NCBI RefSeq assembly: GCF_001897685.1
Contig: NZ_MKUG01000203.1
Location: 5,317-44,731, forward strand
Source: Thiobacillus sp. 65-1402
GTDB taxonomy: Bacteria; Pseudomonadota; Gammaproteobacteria; Burkholderiales; Thiobacillaceae
Direction: 5' to 3'
DNA length: 39,415 nt
This document shows positions 17,331 to 25,014 of the stretch, in pieces. The position numbers were made by a program, and so were the translations under genes. Below the pieces are notes generated by a model. That model made no database searches. It saw nothing but the letters and a program-made list of their open reading frames with translations, and had not been told where the DNA came from. How positions within the stretch are numbered: the stretch's first letter is position 1; each line of letters begins with the position of its first letter.

Positions 17331-17711
17331 ATGAAAACCCTCTATGCCCTGATCGAATCCCCCTTCCCGCCCGATTTCAGCGCGCTGTACCAGGAGCTCG
17401 GCATCGCCGCCGAGCGTTTCAGTTCGGCCCGCAATCTCCACCGCGCGCTGCAGAAGCAGCCGCCCGATTTCTTCGTCGGCGAGTTCGTCTACGGCTGGGG
17501 CAACAACTACGCCGGCGCGAACGTCTCCAACCTGGACGTCACGATCCGCACCCTGCAGCGCTTTGCGCCGCAGGCGAAGGTGATCGTGTTCATGCATCCG
17601 CGCGAAGCAGACCATATCGGCAAGCTGCTGGAGCTGTTTCCCGTTCATGCCGTGCTGAGCTATCCGGTGTCGGAGCAGGCGATGCGGGCTGCCCTGCAAA
17701 CGCCGACGTGA
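17331..17711 (+). CDS. Receiver-like (pseudo-receiver) protein
   Basis: 126 residues with the alternating strand-helix pattern and length of a CheY-type domain: TLYALIES, PDFFVGEFVYG, AKVIVFMHP and AVLSYPV look like strands 1, 3, 4 and 5. The position expected for the phospho-accepting Asp is occupied by Gly50-Glu51, and the conserved Lys-Pro pair reads Tyr111-Pro112, so normal phosphorylation is unlikely. The receiver assignment is my inference from pattern, not a recognised family match. No ribosome-binding site precedes ATG 17331; TAAACT (17317-17322) ends 8 bases upstream, so the message may be leaderless. Confidence 0.75.
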   Translation: MKTLYALIESPFPPDFSALYQELGIAAERFSSARNLHRALQKQPPDFFVGEFVYGWGNNYAGANVSNLDVTIRTLQRFAPQAKVIVFMHPREADHIGKLLELFPVHAVLSYPVSEQAMRAALQTPT

Positions 17712-17746
17712 GCCCGGAATTTGTCCAAAATCTCAGGTAAATAGTC

Positions 17747-18361
17747 GTGCGCTATCAGGGAAAAATTACTGACTGGAAGGATGACAAGGGATTCGGATTC
17801 ATCACGCCAAACGATGGTAACCAACGCGTCTTCGTTCATATCAAGTCATTCTCGAGCCGGCAGCAACGGCCTGTAGGAAATGAAATCGTGACCTACGAAC
17901 TCCGGCACGATGCCAAGGGTCGGCCGCAAGCCGAACGCATCGCCTTCGTCGGCAAGCGGGGAGCCCCGGCCAGCCCGTCCGGCCAGGACAATGCGCCGCT
18001 CATTCTGACTGCGGCGTTTCTTGTCTTTGTCGCGGGATCGGTCTTTGCCGGGAGATTGCCGATTGCAGTCGCAGGACTCTATATGGTTGCCAGCCTTGTC
18101 GCATTTATCGCGTATGCGCTCGACAAGTCGGCTGCAAGAAACGACCAGTGGCGCACCCAGGAAAGCACCCTGCATCTTTTTGCTCTGGCAGGTGGCTGGC
18201 CGGGTGCTTTGGCTGCACAAAGACTGCTTCGCCACAAGTCAAGGAAACAATCTTTTCAATTCGTGTTCTGGGTCACAGTCGTTCTCAATTGCTGTGCCCT
18301 TGCCTGGTTCTACTCAAGCTCAGGCGCCGAGGTGCTGCATTCCATGCTGGGCACGACATGA
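17747..18361 (+). CDS. Cold-shock domain and DUF1294 membrane protein
   Basis: 204 residues from a GTG start with CAGGTAA about 9 bases upstream. The N-terminal cold-shock OB fold (about 1-68) has KGFGFI (RNP1) and VFVHIKSF (RNP2), which bind single-stranded nucleic acid. The C-terminal DUF1294 part (about 82-195) has four hydrophobic segments with the family's YALDKSAA and AGGWPGALAAQRLLRHKSRKQSF signatures. The fusion of these two is known in proteobacteria; its role is not. Its stop overlaps the start of the following rRNA methyltransferase-like gene by ATGA, implying translational coupling. Confidence 0.9.
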   Translation: MRYQGKITDWKDDKGFGFITPNDGNQRVFVHIKSFSSRQQRPVGNEIVTYELRHDAKGRPQAERIAFVGKRGAPASPSGQDNAPLILTAAFLVFVAGSVFAGRLPIAVAGLYMVASLVAFIAYALDKSAARNDQWRTQESTLHLFALAGGWPGALAAQRLLRHKSRKQSFQFVFWVTVVLNCCALAWFYSSSGAEVLHSMLGTT

Positions 18362-19206
18362 GCATCGCCCCGTTCCAGGCGCTGGCCTGCCCGCTGGACG
18401 GCCTGCCCTTGCAGTCCAATGGTGCCGCCTGGCGCTGCGCGTCCGGCCACAGCTTCGACATCGCCAGCCAGGGCTACACGAACCTGTTGCCGGTGCAGCA
18501 CAAGCGCTCGCGCGATCCCGGCGACAGCAAGGAGATGGTCGCGGCGCGGCGGCGTTTTCTCACGGCCGGCTTTTACCAGCCGATTGCGGATGCGGTGAGC
18601 CGGGCGGCGCTGGCCGACCTGCCTGCTGGCCTTGCGAGCGGCTGCCTCGATGCCGGCTGCGGCGAGGGCTACTACCTGCGCCAGCTGGCCACGGCGGTCT
18701 CCGATCAACAAACCTTGGCGCTGCTGGGGCTGGATATTTCCAAGTGGGCGGTGCTGGCGGCGGCGAAGCAGGACAGGCGTCCCAGCTGGGTGGTGGGAAC
18801 CAACGCCAAGCTGCCGGTGCTGCCGGGCACGCTGGATCGGGTGCTGTGCCTGTTCGGCTTCCCGGTGTATGCGGAATTTGCGCGGGTGCTGAAGCCGGGC
18901 GGGTTGCTGCTGCAGGTCGATGCCGGACCCGACCATCTGCGCGAACTGCGCGAGATCATCTACCCCAGCCTGAAGCCGGAACGCCCGGCCAAGATGCAAA
19001 CCCCGGCAGGCTTCAGTCGCCGGCCGACGGAAGCGCTGCGTTTCCCGATCGAACTGACCAGTGCCGAGCAGATCGCCGACCTGCTGGCGATGACGCCGCA
19101 TCTCTTCCGCGCCAGCGCCGAGGGCCGCGCGGCAGCCGCGGCGCTGACGACGCTGTCGCTCAGCGTGGATGTAAGCCTGACCTGCTTCGAACGGGACTTG
19201 GGCTAG
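18358..19206 (+). CDS. rlmA: RlmA-like 23S rRNA guanine-N1 methyltransferase
   Basis: 282 residues. The N-terminal zinc-finger region (11-40, CPLDGLPL ... CASGHSFDIASQGY) and SAM motif I (LDAGCGEGYY) match RlmA, which methylates G745 of 23S rRNA in E. coli. One of the four zinc ligands seems changed: E. coli has Cys-x-x-Cys where this protein has Cys11-x-x-Asp14, with Cys27 and His31 kept. Other signatures, QGYTNLLPVQHKRSRDPGDSKEM-like (about 38-60), where RlmA proteins carry a conserved Asn-Leu-Leu and GD(S/N)xxM, are present. ATG 18358 overlaps the upstream stop; frames beginning further upstream are inside that gene. Confidence 0.88.
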   Translation: MSIAPFQALACPLDGLPLQSNGAAWRCASGHSFDIASQGYTNLLPVQHKRSRDPGDSKEMVAARRRFLTAGFYQPIADAVSRAALADLPAGLASGCLDAGCGEGYYLRQLATAVSDQQTLALLGLDISKWAVLAAAKQDRRPSWVVGTNAKLPVLPGTLDRVLCLFGFPVYAEFARVLKPGGLLLQVDAGPDHLRELREIIYPSLKPERPAKMQTPAGFSRRPTEALRFPIELTSAEQIADLLAMTPHLFRASAEGRAAAAALTTLSLSVDVSLTCFERDLG

Positions 19207-19295
19207 CAAGCAAAGGGGAGCGCGCTGGCCTCGTTTCTTGTTTTCATACTAAGATATGCAACTCCGAATATCTCCTGCTTGCCGCGACCTGACAC

Positions 19296-20186
19296 ATGAA
19301 GCGATGGAACCTGAAATACCCGCGTCGATTCGATCTCGGCTCGGACGAGGATTACCTGAGATGGCGCGACGAGAAGCTGGCGGCCTATCCCAGGAATATC
19401 GGCGAGCTGGTCGTCGAACTGGGCGACATGACCGCGCCGACCCCTGCCGAGAAGAGCCGGATCATGGAAACTGTGGAACGGGCCAACATGTGCGTTTACA
19501 CGGCCGGGGCCGCCGAACTGGAAATGGCTTCCCTGCTGGCCCTGGGCAGGCAGCTCGGCGTCAGTCGCACCGACAAGTCGGCGCGCCACGCGCAGTCCGA
19601 CGAGCTGACCGATTCGGGCATCCTCAACCGGGCCGTGCCGTTCTCCACGCGGCACTGCAACTGGCACACCGACGCCACGTATTACGGATCGGACAAGCCC
19701 ATCCAGGCGCTGTTCCTGCTGTGCAAGCGCCCCGCGGTCGAAGGCGGCAGTAACAAGGTCCTGGACCACGAAGTGCTCTACATTCACCTGAGGGACACGT
19801 ATCCCGGCGCCCTCGAGGTCTTGATGAACAGGGACTGCTTCAATTACCGCAACCCCGCCACCGGCGAGATCGACCCGCACCGCGGCGGGAAGGTTTTCTG
19901 GAGCAACGCCGACGGCCATCTGTGCCACCGTTTTTCCTTCAGGAAAACGGACATGGCCTGGTCCGGGGACGCCGACGTCGCCGCCGCCAGGAAAGCGCTG
20001 GAGTTGCTGATTTCAGGCGAGCCGGCGCAGGTCATCGAAGGCCGGCTGGAATCCGGAATGGGCCTGATTTCGAACAACGTGCTGCATACCCGGGAAAAGC
20101 TGGTGGACAGCGACGACGCCGCGCAAAAGCGGCTGCTCTTCCGCGCCCGCTTCCATGACAGGGTCGATCCCGACTGCCCGGCTTGA
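19296..20186 (+). CDS. TauD/TfdA-family Fe(II)/2-oxoglutarate dioxygenase
   Basis: 296 residues. The iron ligands are visible: His124-x-Asp126 in CNWHTDATYY and His264 in NNVLHTRE, with the 2-oxoglutarate-binding arginine probably in RLLFRARFHD (Arg283 or Arg285). These enzymes couple oxidation of a substrate to decarboxylation of 2-oxoglutarate; the substrate cannot be read from sequence. Neighbours do not help: no sulfonate transporter or desulfonation genes are nearby, so a TauD role is not supported. No signal peptide and no clear ribosome-binding site. Confidence 0.85.
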   Translation: MKRWNLKYPRRFDLGSDEDYLRWRDEKLAAYPRNIGELVVELGDMTAPTPAEKSRIMETVERANMCVYTAGAAELEMASLLALGRQLGVSRTDKSARHAQSDELTDSGILNRAVPFSTRHCNWHTDATYYGSDKPIQALFLLCKRPAVEGGSNKVLDHEVLYIHLRDTYPGALEVLMNRDCFNYRNPATGEIDPHRGGKVFWSNADGHLCHRFSFRKTDMAWSGDADVAAARKALELLISGEPAQVIEGRLESGMGLISNNVLHTREKLVDSDDAAQKRLLFRARFHDRVDPDCPA

Positions 20187-20240
20187 GCGGGCAGATCTTC
20201 GGGCAACCCGCTTCGTCCGGCGTCTTCGCCGCATTCTTTC

Positions 20241-20257
20241 CTTAAGGAATCCCTAAG
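20241..20257. promoter_or_regulatory. PmrA/QseB-type box before the cytochrome b561 gene
   Basis: CTTAAG (20241-20246), five bases, CCTAAG (20252-20257) fits the (T/C)TTAA(G/T)-N5-(T/C)TTAA(G/T) site of PmrA/QseB-type OmpR-family regulators, with one mismatch. The first half is also the centre of a perfect 12-base palindrome (20238-20249). It lies about 45 bases before the preferred cytochrome b561 start. Confidence 0.5.
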
Positions 20258-20301
20258 GATCGTGCGCAATGCTGCGCCTGTCGATCTTACATAAAGGGAA
20301 A

Positions 20302-20859
20302 ATGATGCTCGCGAACCGGAAGTCCACTGCCAGCCGCTACCGCGCTCCTTCCATCGGTCTCCACTGGCTGATGCTGCTGCTATTCGTCGCCGTGTACGGA
20401 AGCATCGAATTGCGGCAATTGTTCGAAAAAGGCAGCGATCCCCGCGAGGCGCTGAAGACCTGGCACTTCATGCTCGGCATGCTGGCGTTCGCGCTGGCCT
20501 GGCTGCGGCTGGCGGCGCGCCTGTCCGGCCCTGCGCCCGCCATCCGTCCGGAGCCGCCGGGACTGCAACGCCTGTCTTCCGGGCTGCTGCATCTGGCGCT
20601 GTACGTGCTGATGATCGGCATGCCGCTGACCGGCTGGCTGGTGCTCAGCGCCGCCGGCAAGCCGATTCCTTTCTTCGGTCTGGAACTGCCGGCGCTGATC
20701 GGCGAAAACAAGGTTCTCGCAAAGCAGATCAAGCAGCTGCATGAAACAGTCGGCACCCTAGGCTATGTCCTCATCAGCCTGCATGTGGTGGCCGCCTTGT
20801 ATCATCACTACATCAAGCGCGACGACACGCTGATGCGCATGCTTCCCGGGCGGGATTAG
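20302..20859 (+). CDS. Cytochrome b561 family protein
   Basis: 185 residues, four membrane helices, the di-haem b561 type that passes electrons from the quinone pool. Candidate haem histidines are His21 (GLHWLM), His55 (WHFMLG), His97 (LLHLAL) and those in QLHETVG and SLHVVAALYHHYIKRDD near the C-terminus. ATG 20302 or 20305 gives the usual short cytoplasmic N-terminus after AAAGGG. An in-frame ATG at 20269, with AAGGA 10 bases before it, would add 11 residues; which is used depends on the transcription start. A PmrA/QseB-type box lies upstream. Confidence 0.9.
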   Translation: MMLANRKSTASRYRAPSIGLHWLMLLLFVAVYGSIELRQLFEKGSDPREALKTWHFMLGMLAFALAWLRLAARLSGPAPAIRPEPPGLQRLSSGLLHLALYVLMIGMPLTGWLVLSAAGKPIPFFGLELPALIGENKVLAKQIKQLHETVGTLGYVLISLHVVAALYHHYIKRDDTLMRMLPGRD

Positions 20860-20919
20860 GCCCGCTCGCGGCAGACCGCGGTGAACGCAAATATCGGGAA
20901 CCGCGTTTATCATTCGCTC

Positions 20920-21567
20920 ATGACCAGCAATCAACCGATCAGGCTCGACGCCGCGCATTTCGACAACAAGGCCCGCCAATGGGACGAAAACCCGGTATTC
21001 CAGGAGCGCGGGCAAAAGATCGCCCAGGCCATCCGGGAAAGCGTGCCCTTGCATCGCCGCATGAGCGCCCTCGACTACGGCTGCGGAACCGGCCTGCTTT
21101 CCTTCCCGCTCAGGGACGCGCTCGGCGCGATCCTGCTGGCGGACAGTTCGCGCGGCATGCTCGACGTGGTGGCTGAAAAGATCGCCGCGCAGGGGGCCGG
21201 CAACATGAAGCCGCTGAAGCTGGACCTGCTCGCCGACCCGCCGCCGGCGCAGCGCTTCGACCTCATCGTCACCTCGATGACGCTGCACCACGTGCCGGAC
21301 ACCGACCACATCCTGCGCGTCTTCCACGACCTGCTGCAGCCCGGCGGCTATCTGTGCATCGCCGACCTGGACCGGGAAGACGGCTCGTTTCACGGCCCGG
21401 CGGTCGACGTGCACCATGGCTTCGACCGCGCCGACCTGAGCCAGCGCGCCGCGCAGGCCGGTTTTTCCGGCATGCAGTTCCAGACCGTGTTCAGCATCAC
21501 CAAGGAAAACGCGGGCGCGGCGCGGGACTATCCGGTGTTCTTGATGACGGCACGGCGCGCGGCATAG
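20920..21567 (+). CDS. Class I SAM-dependent methyltransferase (Methyltransf_11/25 type)
   Basis: 215 residues. Motif I is LDYGCGTGLL (51-60), the acidic loop is LLADSSRGML, and the post-motif stretch FDLIVTSMTLHHVPD with the LLQPGGYLCIADLD strand is typical of the UbiE/BioC-like group. No substrate can be named. The GTG at 20881 would add 13 residues but has no support. ATG 20920 has no ribosome-binding site; TATCAT (20908-20913) ends 6 bases upstream, placing the predicted transcription start on the ATG itself. Confidence 0.88.
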   Translation: MTSNQPIRLDAAHFDNKARQWDENPVFQERGQKIAQAIRESVPLHRRMSALDYGCGTGLLSFPLRDALGAILLADSSRGMLDVVAEKIAAQGAGNMKPLKLDLLADPPPAQRFDLIVTSMTLHHVPDTDHILRVFHDLLQPGGYLCIADLDREDGSFHGPAVDVHHGFDRADLSQRAAQAGFSGMQFQTVFSITKENAGAARDYPVFLMTARRAA

Positions 21568-21649
21568 CGGGCACCGCGGCGCCCGCTTGCCACGCGGCGA
21601 CGCGGGCGTTTATTCTCGTTGCCTTGCAACAAGGCAGCGGGGGTTGCCG

Positions 21650-22066
21650 ATGGGCCTCGAATACATGTTTTTCGACGCGGCGCTGCGCGACCGTTTCATG
21701 AAGTTCGCAGCGGGGCACGGCATCGCCAGCACGATGCGACCGGACACGATCGCGGGCTTTGTCGTCGAGCTGCCGGACGGACTGGCCGCCGAACGGCAGG
21801 AGGCCGTCGAGGCCGAGTACGAATCGATCATGCACGAACAGATGCTGCGCGCCGAAGCGGACGCGGAGCTGGTCGGTCACCACGCTGCCGGCGTCACGGT
21901 GACGCTGGCGGACGGCACGACCCGCAGCGTGCGCATTCCCCCGCCGATTGCGCGCCGCCTTCTCGAGCATTTCACCCCCGGTGAAGTCCACGAAATCGCC
22001 AGCGCCATTGCGCAAGGCCTCGAAAACCCGATCGACGGGCCGCTCTGCCGCAAGCCATCCGAATAA
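21650..22066 (+). CDS. Conserved-looking hypothetical protein
   Basis: 138 residues. I recognise no domain. It starts MGLEYMFFDAALRDRF and continues with FVVELPDGL and an acidic helix (EAVEAEYESIMHEQM); the C-terminal half pairs a strand segment (VTVTLADGTTRSVRIP) with a helical end (ARRLLEHFTPGEVHEIASAIAQGL). It is soluble and acidic, with no signal peptide. The start at 21650 has GCGGGGG about 7 bases upstream; a longer frame from 21587 reads into arginine- and cysteine-rich shadow sequence. A hairpin terminator follows. Confidence 0.75.
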   Translation: MGLEYMFFDAALRDRFMKFAAGHGIASTMRPDTIAGFVVELPDGLAAERQEAVEAEYESIMHEQMLRAEADAELVGHHAAGVTVTLADGTTRSVRIPPPIARRLLEHFTPGEVHEIASAIAQGLENPIDGPLCRKPSE

Positions 22067-22097
22067 CGGCGCCGGCGCGTAGATAAACAAACGGAAC

Positions 22098-22128
22098 GAA
22101 CGGGTCCGGGCTGGCCCGGTTTTCCTTC
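22098..22128 (+). terminator. Hairpin terminator, first copy of a repeated module
   Basis: CCGGG (22106-22110), a CTGG loop and CCCGG (22115-22119) are followed by TTTT. It ends the 138-residue gene. The whole 31-base segment is closely similar to 23240-23269 after the FUSC gene. Confidence 0.6.
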
Positions 22129-22143
22129 ACAAGATGAGCATCC

Positions 22144-23241
22144 ATGACGCACACCGGCAGATGGGCTGAATTGAAGAATCTGCTGCGCGCGGAGTGGCGC
22201 CAGCTGACGACTGTCAATCCCAGCGACCGGCTGTGGCAGATGCCGTTCGCCGCAGCGCTGGCGGCGGGCCTGCCGTTGCTGATCGGCGCCTATTTCGGGC
22301 GCCTGGACTACGGTTTGATCTCGTCGCTCGGCGGGCTGGCGTTTCTGTATCTGCCGCAAACGCCGCTGTATCACCGCATGCTGACGATCATGGTGTGCGC
22401 GTTCGCCATGGCGGCGTGCTACACGCTGGGGGTGCTCAGCCAGTTTTCCCCGCTGCTGATGATGCCGATGCTCGTCTTCACCAGCATACTGGTCACGATG
22501 GTGTGCCGGTTCTACGCCCTCGGCATGCCGGGCAGCTTCTTCTTCATCATGGCGGCGGCCATCGGGGCGTATTCGCCGCTGGAGGCATCGCAGGTACCGC
22601 AGGCGGTGGGTCTGCTCAGCATGGGTTCCCTGCTGGCCTGCCTGATCGCGTTGTTCTACAGCCTGCTGACCCTGCGCCTGCAGGCCCCCAAGCCGGTGTC
22701 GCCCCTGCCGCCGGCCAGCTTCGATTTCGTGGTGTTCGACTCGGTCGTGATCGGCGTGTTCGTCGGCATTTCGCTGGCCCTGGCGCAGCTGTTGCAGCTG
22801 GAGAACGCCTACTGGGTGCCGGTGAGTTGCGTGGCGGTCATCCAGGGGGCTTCGCTGCGCGCGGTATGGAACAAGCAGTTTCAGCGCATCCTGGGCACCG
22901 GCATCGGCCTGCTGCTGTCCTGGGGCCTGTTTCTGCTGCCGCTGGACCCATGGGGGCTCGCCTTCACCATGATGGCGCTGACCTTCGTGGTCGAGATGGC
23001 GGTGGTGCGGCACTATGCCTTTGCCGCCATATTCATCACCCCGCTGACGATCCTGCTGGCGGAAGCCGCCACGCTGGGGCATGCGCCGCCGACCGTCCTG
23101 ATCCAGGCAAGGTTTTTCGATACGGTTCTGGGAAGCCTGGTGGGGCTGGCCGGCGGCATCTGCCTGCACAGCCCGCGCTTTCGCGAGGTGGTGGGCCGCC
23201 GGATGCGGCGCCTGCTGCCGTCCCGCATCGCGCGGTCATGA
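22144..23241 (+). CDS. FUSC-family inner-membrane protein
   Basis: 365 residues with about ten hydrophobic segments in two blocks (about 34-170 and 195-340), the pattern of FUSC/aromatic-acid-exporter-like proteins (fusaric acid resistance, YccS/AaeB group). The second block contains ENAYWVPVSCVAVIQGASLRAVWNKQFQRILGT-type sequence (about 219-251), the FUSC signature where a W-x-x-x-S/T stretch precedes a conserved Arg and Gly. It is about half the size of AaeB or YccS and lacks their large cytoplasmic domain. No periplasmic adaptor or outer-membrane partner gene is next to it, so the substrate is unknown. It is flanked by two similar terminator-like repeats. Confidence 0.85.
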   Translation: MTHTGRWAELKNLLRAEWRQLTTVNPSDRLWQMPFAAALAAGLPLLIGAYFGRLDYGLISSLGGLAFLYLPQTPLYHRMLTIMVCAFAMAACYTLGVLSQFSPLLMMPMLVFTSILVTMVCRFYALGMPGSFFFIMAAAIGAYSPLEASQVPQAVGLLSMGSLLACLIALFYSLLTLRLQAPKPVSPLPPASFDFVVFDSVVIGVFVGISLALAQLLQLENAYWVPVSCVAVIQGASLRAVWNKQFQRILGTGIGLLLSWGLFLLPLDPWGLAFTMMALTFVVEMAVVRHYAFAAIFITPLTILLAEAATLGHAPPTVLIQARFFDTVLGSLVGLAGGICLHSPRFREVVGRRMRRLLPSRIARS

Positions 23242-23269
23242 ACGGGCCGAACCGGCCCGGCTTTCCTTC
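23240..23269 (+). terminator. Hairpin terminator, second copy of the repeated module
   Basis: CGGGCCG (23243-23249), a 3-base loop and CGGCCCG (23253-23259) form a perfect 7-base stem, then GCTTTCCTTC. It overlaps the FUSC stop. The 230 bases from here to the diguanylate cyclase gene hold no gene that I can support; TAGACT at 23452-23457 is a possible -10 element. Confidence 0.5.
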
Positions 23270-23499
23270 CGGCGCTCCGCACCCTCGGGCGCCATGCATG
23301 CGTACCATTTGCCTATTGCAGCCGCGCTGCCGCAAGCGGAACCTCGTCGACGGCCTGCCCTGCCGGCTGCGCGCGTGTCCGAACCCGGCGAGACGCCGAC
23401 TCAAACCGCGGCGATCTGGCCATTCACAGGCGGAAAAATTTCGCGTTGCGCTAGACTGCGCCCCGCAACCGGACAACAAAACACAAGCAAGCATCGCAC

Positions 23500-24636
23500 A
23501 TGAACCCGCCGTCAATCGTCTTATTCATTTCGTTTTTCGTGGCGCTGGCGATGAGCGGGATTCTGCTGGTCATTGCGCGGACTTATCCCAAAACCATTCG
23601 CGGCCTGCGCGAATGGAGCGTGGCCGCGCTCGTCATCGCGCTGTGCTTTCCGCTCTTCATCGCGCGAGACCGCATCCCGGATCTGTTCAGCATCGTGCTG
23701 GCCAACCTGATGCTTTTGATTGCCCTCATGGTGATGAACCTCGGCACCCGAAAGTTTTCGGGGACGCCGCCGAGATTCGGCCGCGCACAGCTGATCCTGT
23801 TCGTGTCTGCGCACGTCGCCTTGTTTGCCTGGTTCACCTACGTTCAGCCCGATATCCGGGTGCGCATTGCGACCCAGGCTTTGTTCACGCTGGTCGTCAT
23901 TGTCGACCAGCTGATTCGTGTCCTGAAGGCATTGCCCGGAACCTTGGGACGTCATGTGCTGGTCTTCTCGCTGGCCATCATGATCGGGTCGCGAGTCATG
24001 CGCCTGGGCGCCCTGGCCCTCGGCTTCGATCCGCCTGCCGACCTTTTCGACACCTCGGCCGCGCAGCTTGTCTATATCGCGATACCCGCCATCACGATTC
24101 CGCTCGGAACGATCGGTTGCATCATGCTCGCTTCCGAAAAGCTGCGGCAGGACCTCGAATTCATCAGCCGCCACGATGGCTTGACCCAGTGCCTCAACAA
24201 GAACGCGGCCATTGAAGAACTCCAGCGGGAAACCGCCCGTGCCACGCGCCATGGCGGCAAGCTGTCGGTCATGCTGTTTGATCTGGACAACTTCAAGGAC
24301 ATCAACGACACGCACGGCCATCTCGAAGGCGACAGGATCCTGGTCGACTTCTCGAAGAAGACCAAAGCCTCGCTCAGGGGATCGGACCAGCTCACGCGTT
24401 TCGGCGGGGACGAATTCATGGCCATACTCCCCGACACCGATCTTGAACAAGCCTTGCTTGTTGCGAACCGCTTCCATGAAGCGGGCAGGCAAAGCCAGCC
24501 CATTGCCTGGTCGGTCAGCATCGGCATTTCGGAATGGCTGGACGAGGACGACTCCGTGGATGCCCTGTTGAGCAGGGCGGACCAGGCCCTGTACAAGTCC
24601 AAGGCGCTGGGCCGCAATCGAACGCAGGCCGCCTAA
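23500..24636 (+). CDS. Membrane-bound diguanylate cyclase
   Basis: 378 residues. About six transmembrane helices fill residues 5-212, forming an integral sensor with no family I recognise. The GGDEF domain (about 220-375) has the intact active site GGDEF (302-306) and the allosteric I-site RGSD (293-296) at the correct 5-residue spacing, so it should make cyclic di-GMP and be inhibited by it. The FDLDNFKDINDTHGH stretch carries the metal ligand. It ends 12 bases from the oppositely directed DUF2173 genes. Confidence 0.93.
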   Translation: MNPPSIVLFISFFVALAMSGILLVIARTYPKTIRGLREWSVAALVIALCFPLFIARDRIPDLFSIVLANLMLLIALMVMNLGTRKFSGTPPRFGRAQLILFVSAHVALFAWFTYVQPDIRVRIATQALFTLVVIVDQLIRVLKALPGTLGRHVLVFSLAIMIGSRVMRLGALALGFDPPADLFDTSAAQLVYIAIPAITIPLGTIGCIMLASEKLRQDLEFISRHDGLTQCLNKNAAIEELQRETARATRHGGKLSVMLFDLDNFKDINDTHGHLEGDRILVDFSKKTKASLRGSDQLTRFGGDEFMAILPDTDLEQALLVANRFHEAGRQSQPIAWSVSIGISEWLDEDDSVDALLSRADQALYKSKALGRNRTQAA

Positions 24637-24648
24637 GCGCCGGCCGGC

Positions 24649-24987
24649 TTATGTCCCGGACGCTTCCGCCAGGCCGCGGAACACTTCGTTGAAAGACGCC
24701 TCGCGATTGCGAACAAAACAGGCCACTTCCGCGACTGCGCAAACGGACAGTTCGTCGCCCATCATCATCCAGCCCCGCGGCGGCCAGCCTCCGGTTCCGG
24801 AAAGGGTCATGAGCATATCGCTGCCATGGTGCATGATGCGGCCATTCGCGTAACACAGCTCGGCCGCCAGTTGCAGGTCGAGCTGATCCAGGTGGCCGGC
24901 CGCCTCTGCGAGCGTCCCATCGTCATGGAAACGCAGCGCGGCAACGACACCCTTGAGCACCGACAGGCTCTCCAAATCCGACAACAT
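24649..24987 (-). CDS. DUF2173 / roadblock-LC7-like protein, copy A
   Basis: 112 residues. Third in transcription of a tandem trio. It shares with the other two the N-terminal L-x-x-L-x-G-V-x-A-A-x-x-F pattern, a middle LAAELCYANGRI helix and a GW ... V ... FNEVF C-terminal pattern. This is the DUF2173 (COG4831) type, a small roadblock-like fold whose function is unknown; relatives with this fold regulate GTPases. AAGGAG lies immediately before the ATG. It starts 27 bases after copy B ends. Confidence 0.8.
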   Translation of the reverse strand: MLSDLESLSVLKGVVAALRFHDDGTLAEAAGHLDQLDLQLAAELCYANGRIMHHGSDMLMTLSGTGGWPPRGWMMMGDELSVCAVAEVACFVRNREASFNEVFRGLAEASGT

Positions 24988-25014
24988 GCCATTCTCCTTT
25001 TGCGGGCGCCGGGT

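Noticed and set aside
19296-20186. Naming the dioxygenase tauD
   Set aside because: No taurine transport or sulfonate genes are nearby, and family membership alone does not give the substrate.
23294-23503. A 69-residue frame between the FUSC and diguanylate cyclase genes
   Set aside because: No ribosome-binding site, shadow-like proline/arginine-rich composition, and it runs into the start of the next gene.
24630-24652. Inverted repeat at the convergent stops of the diguanylate cyclase and DUF2173 genes
   Set aside because: The TAAG...CTTA and CCGG arms pair only with a bulge and there is no T run in either direction, so I do not call a terminator.
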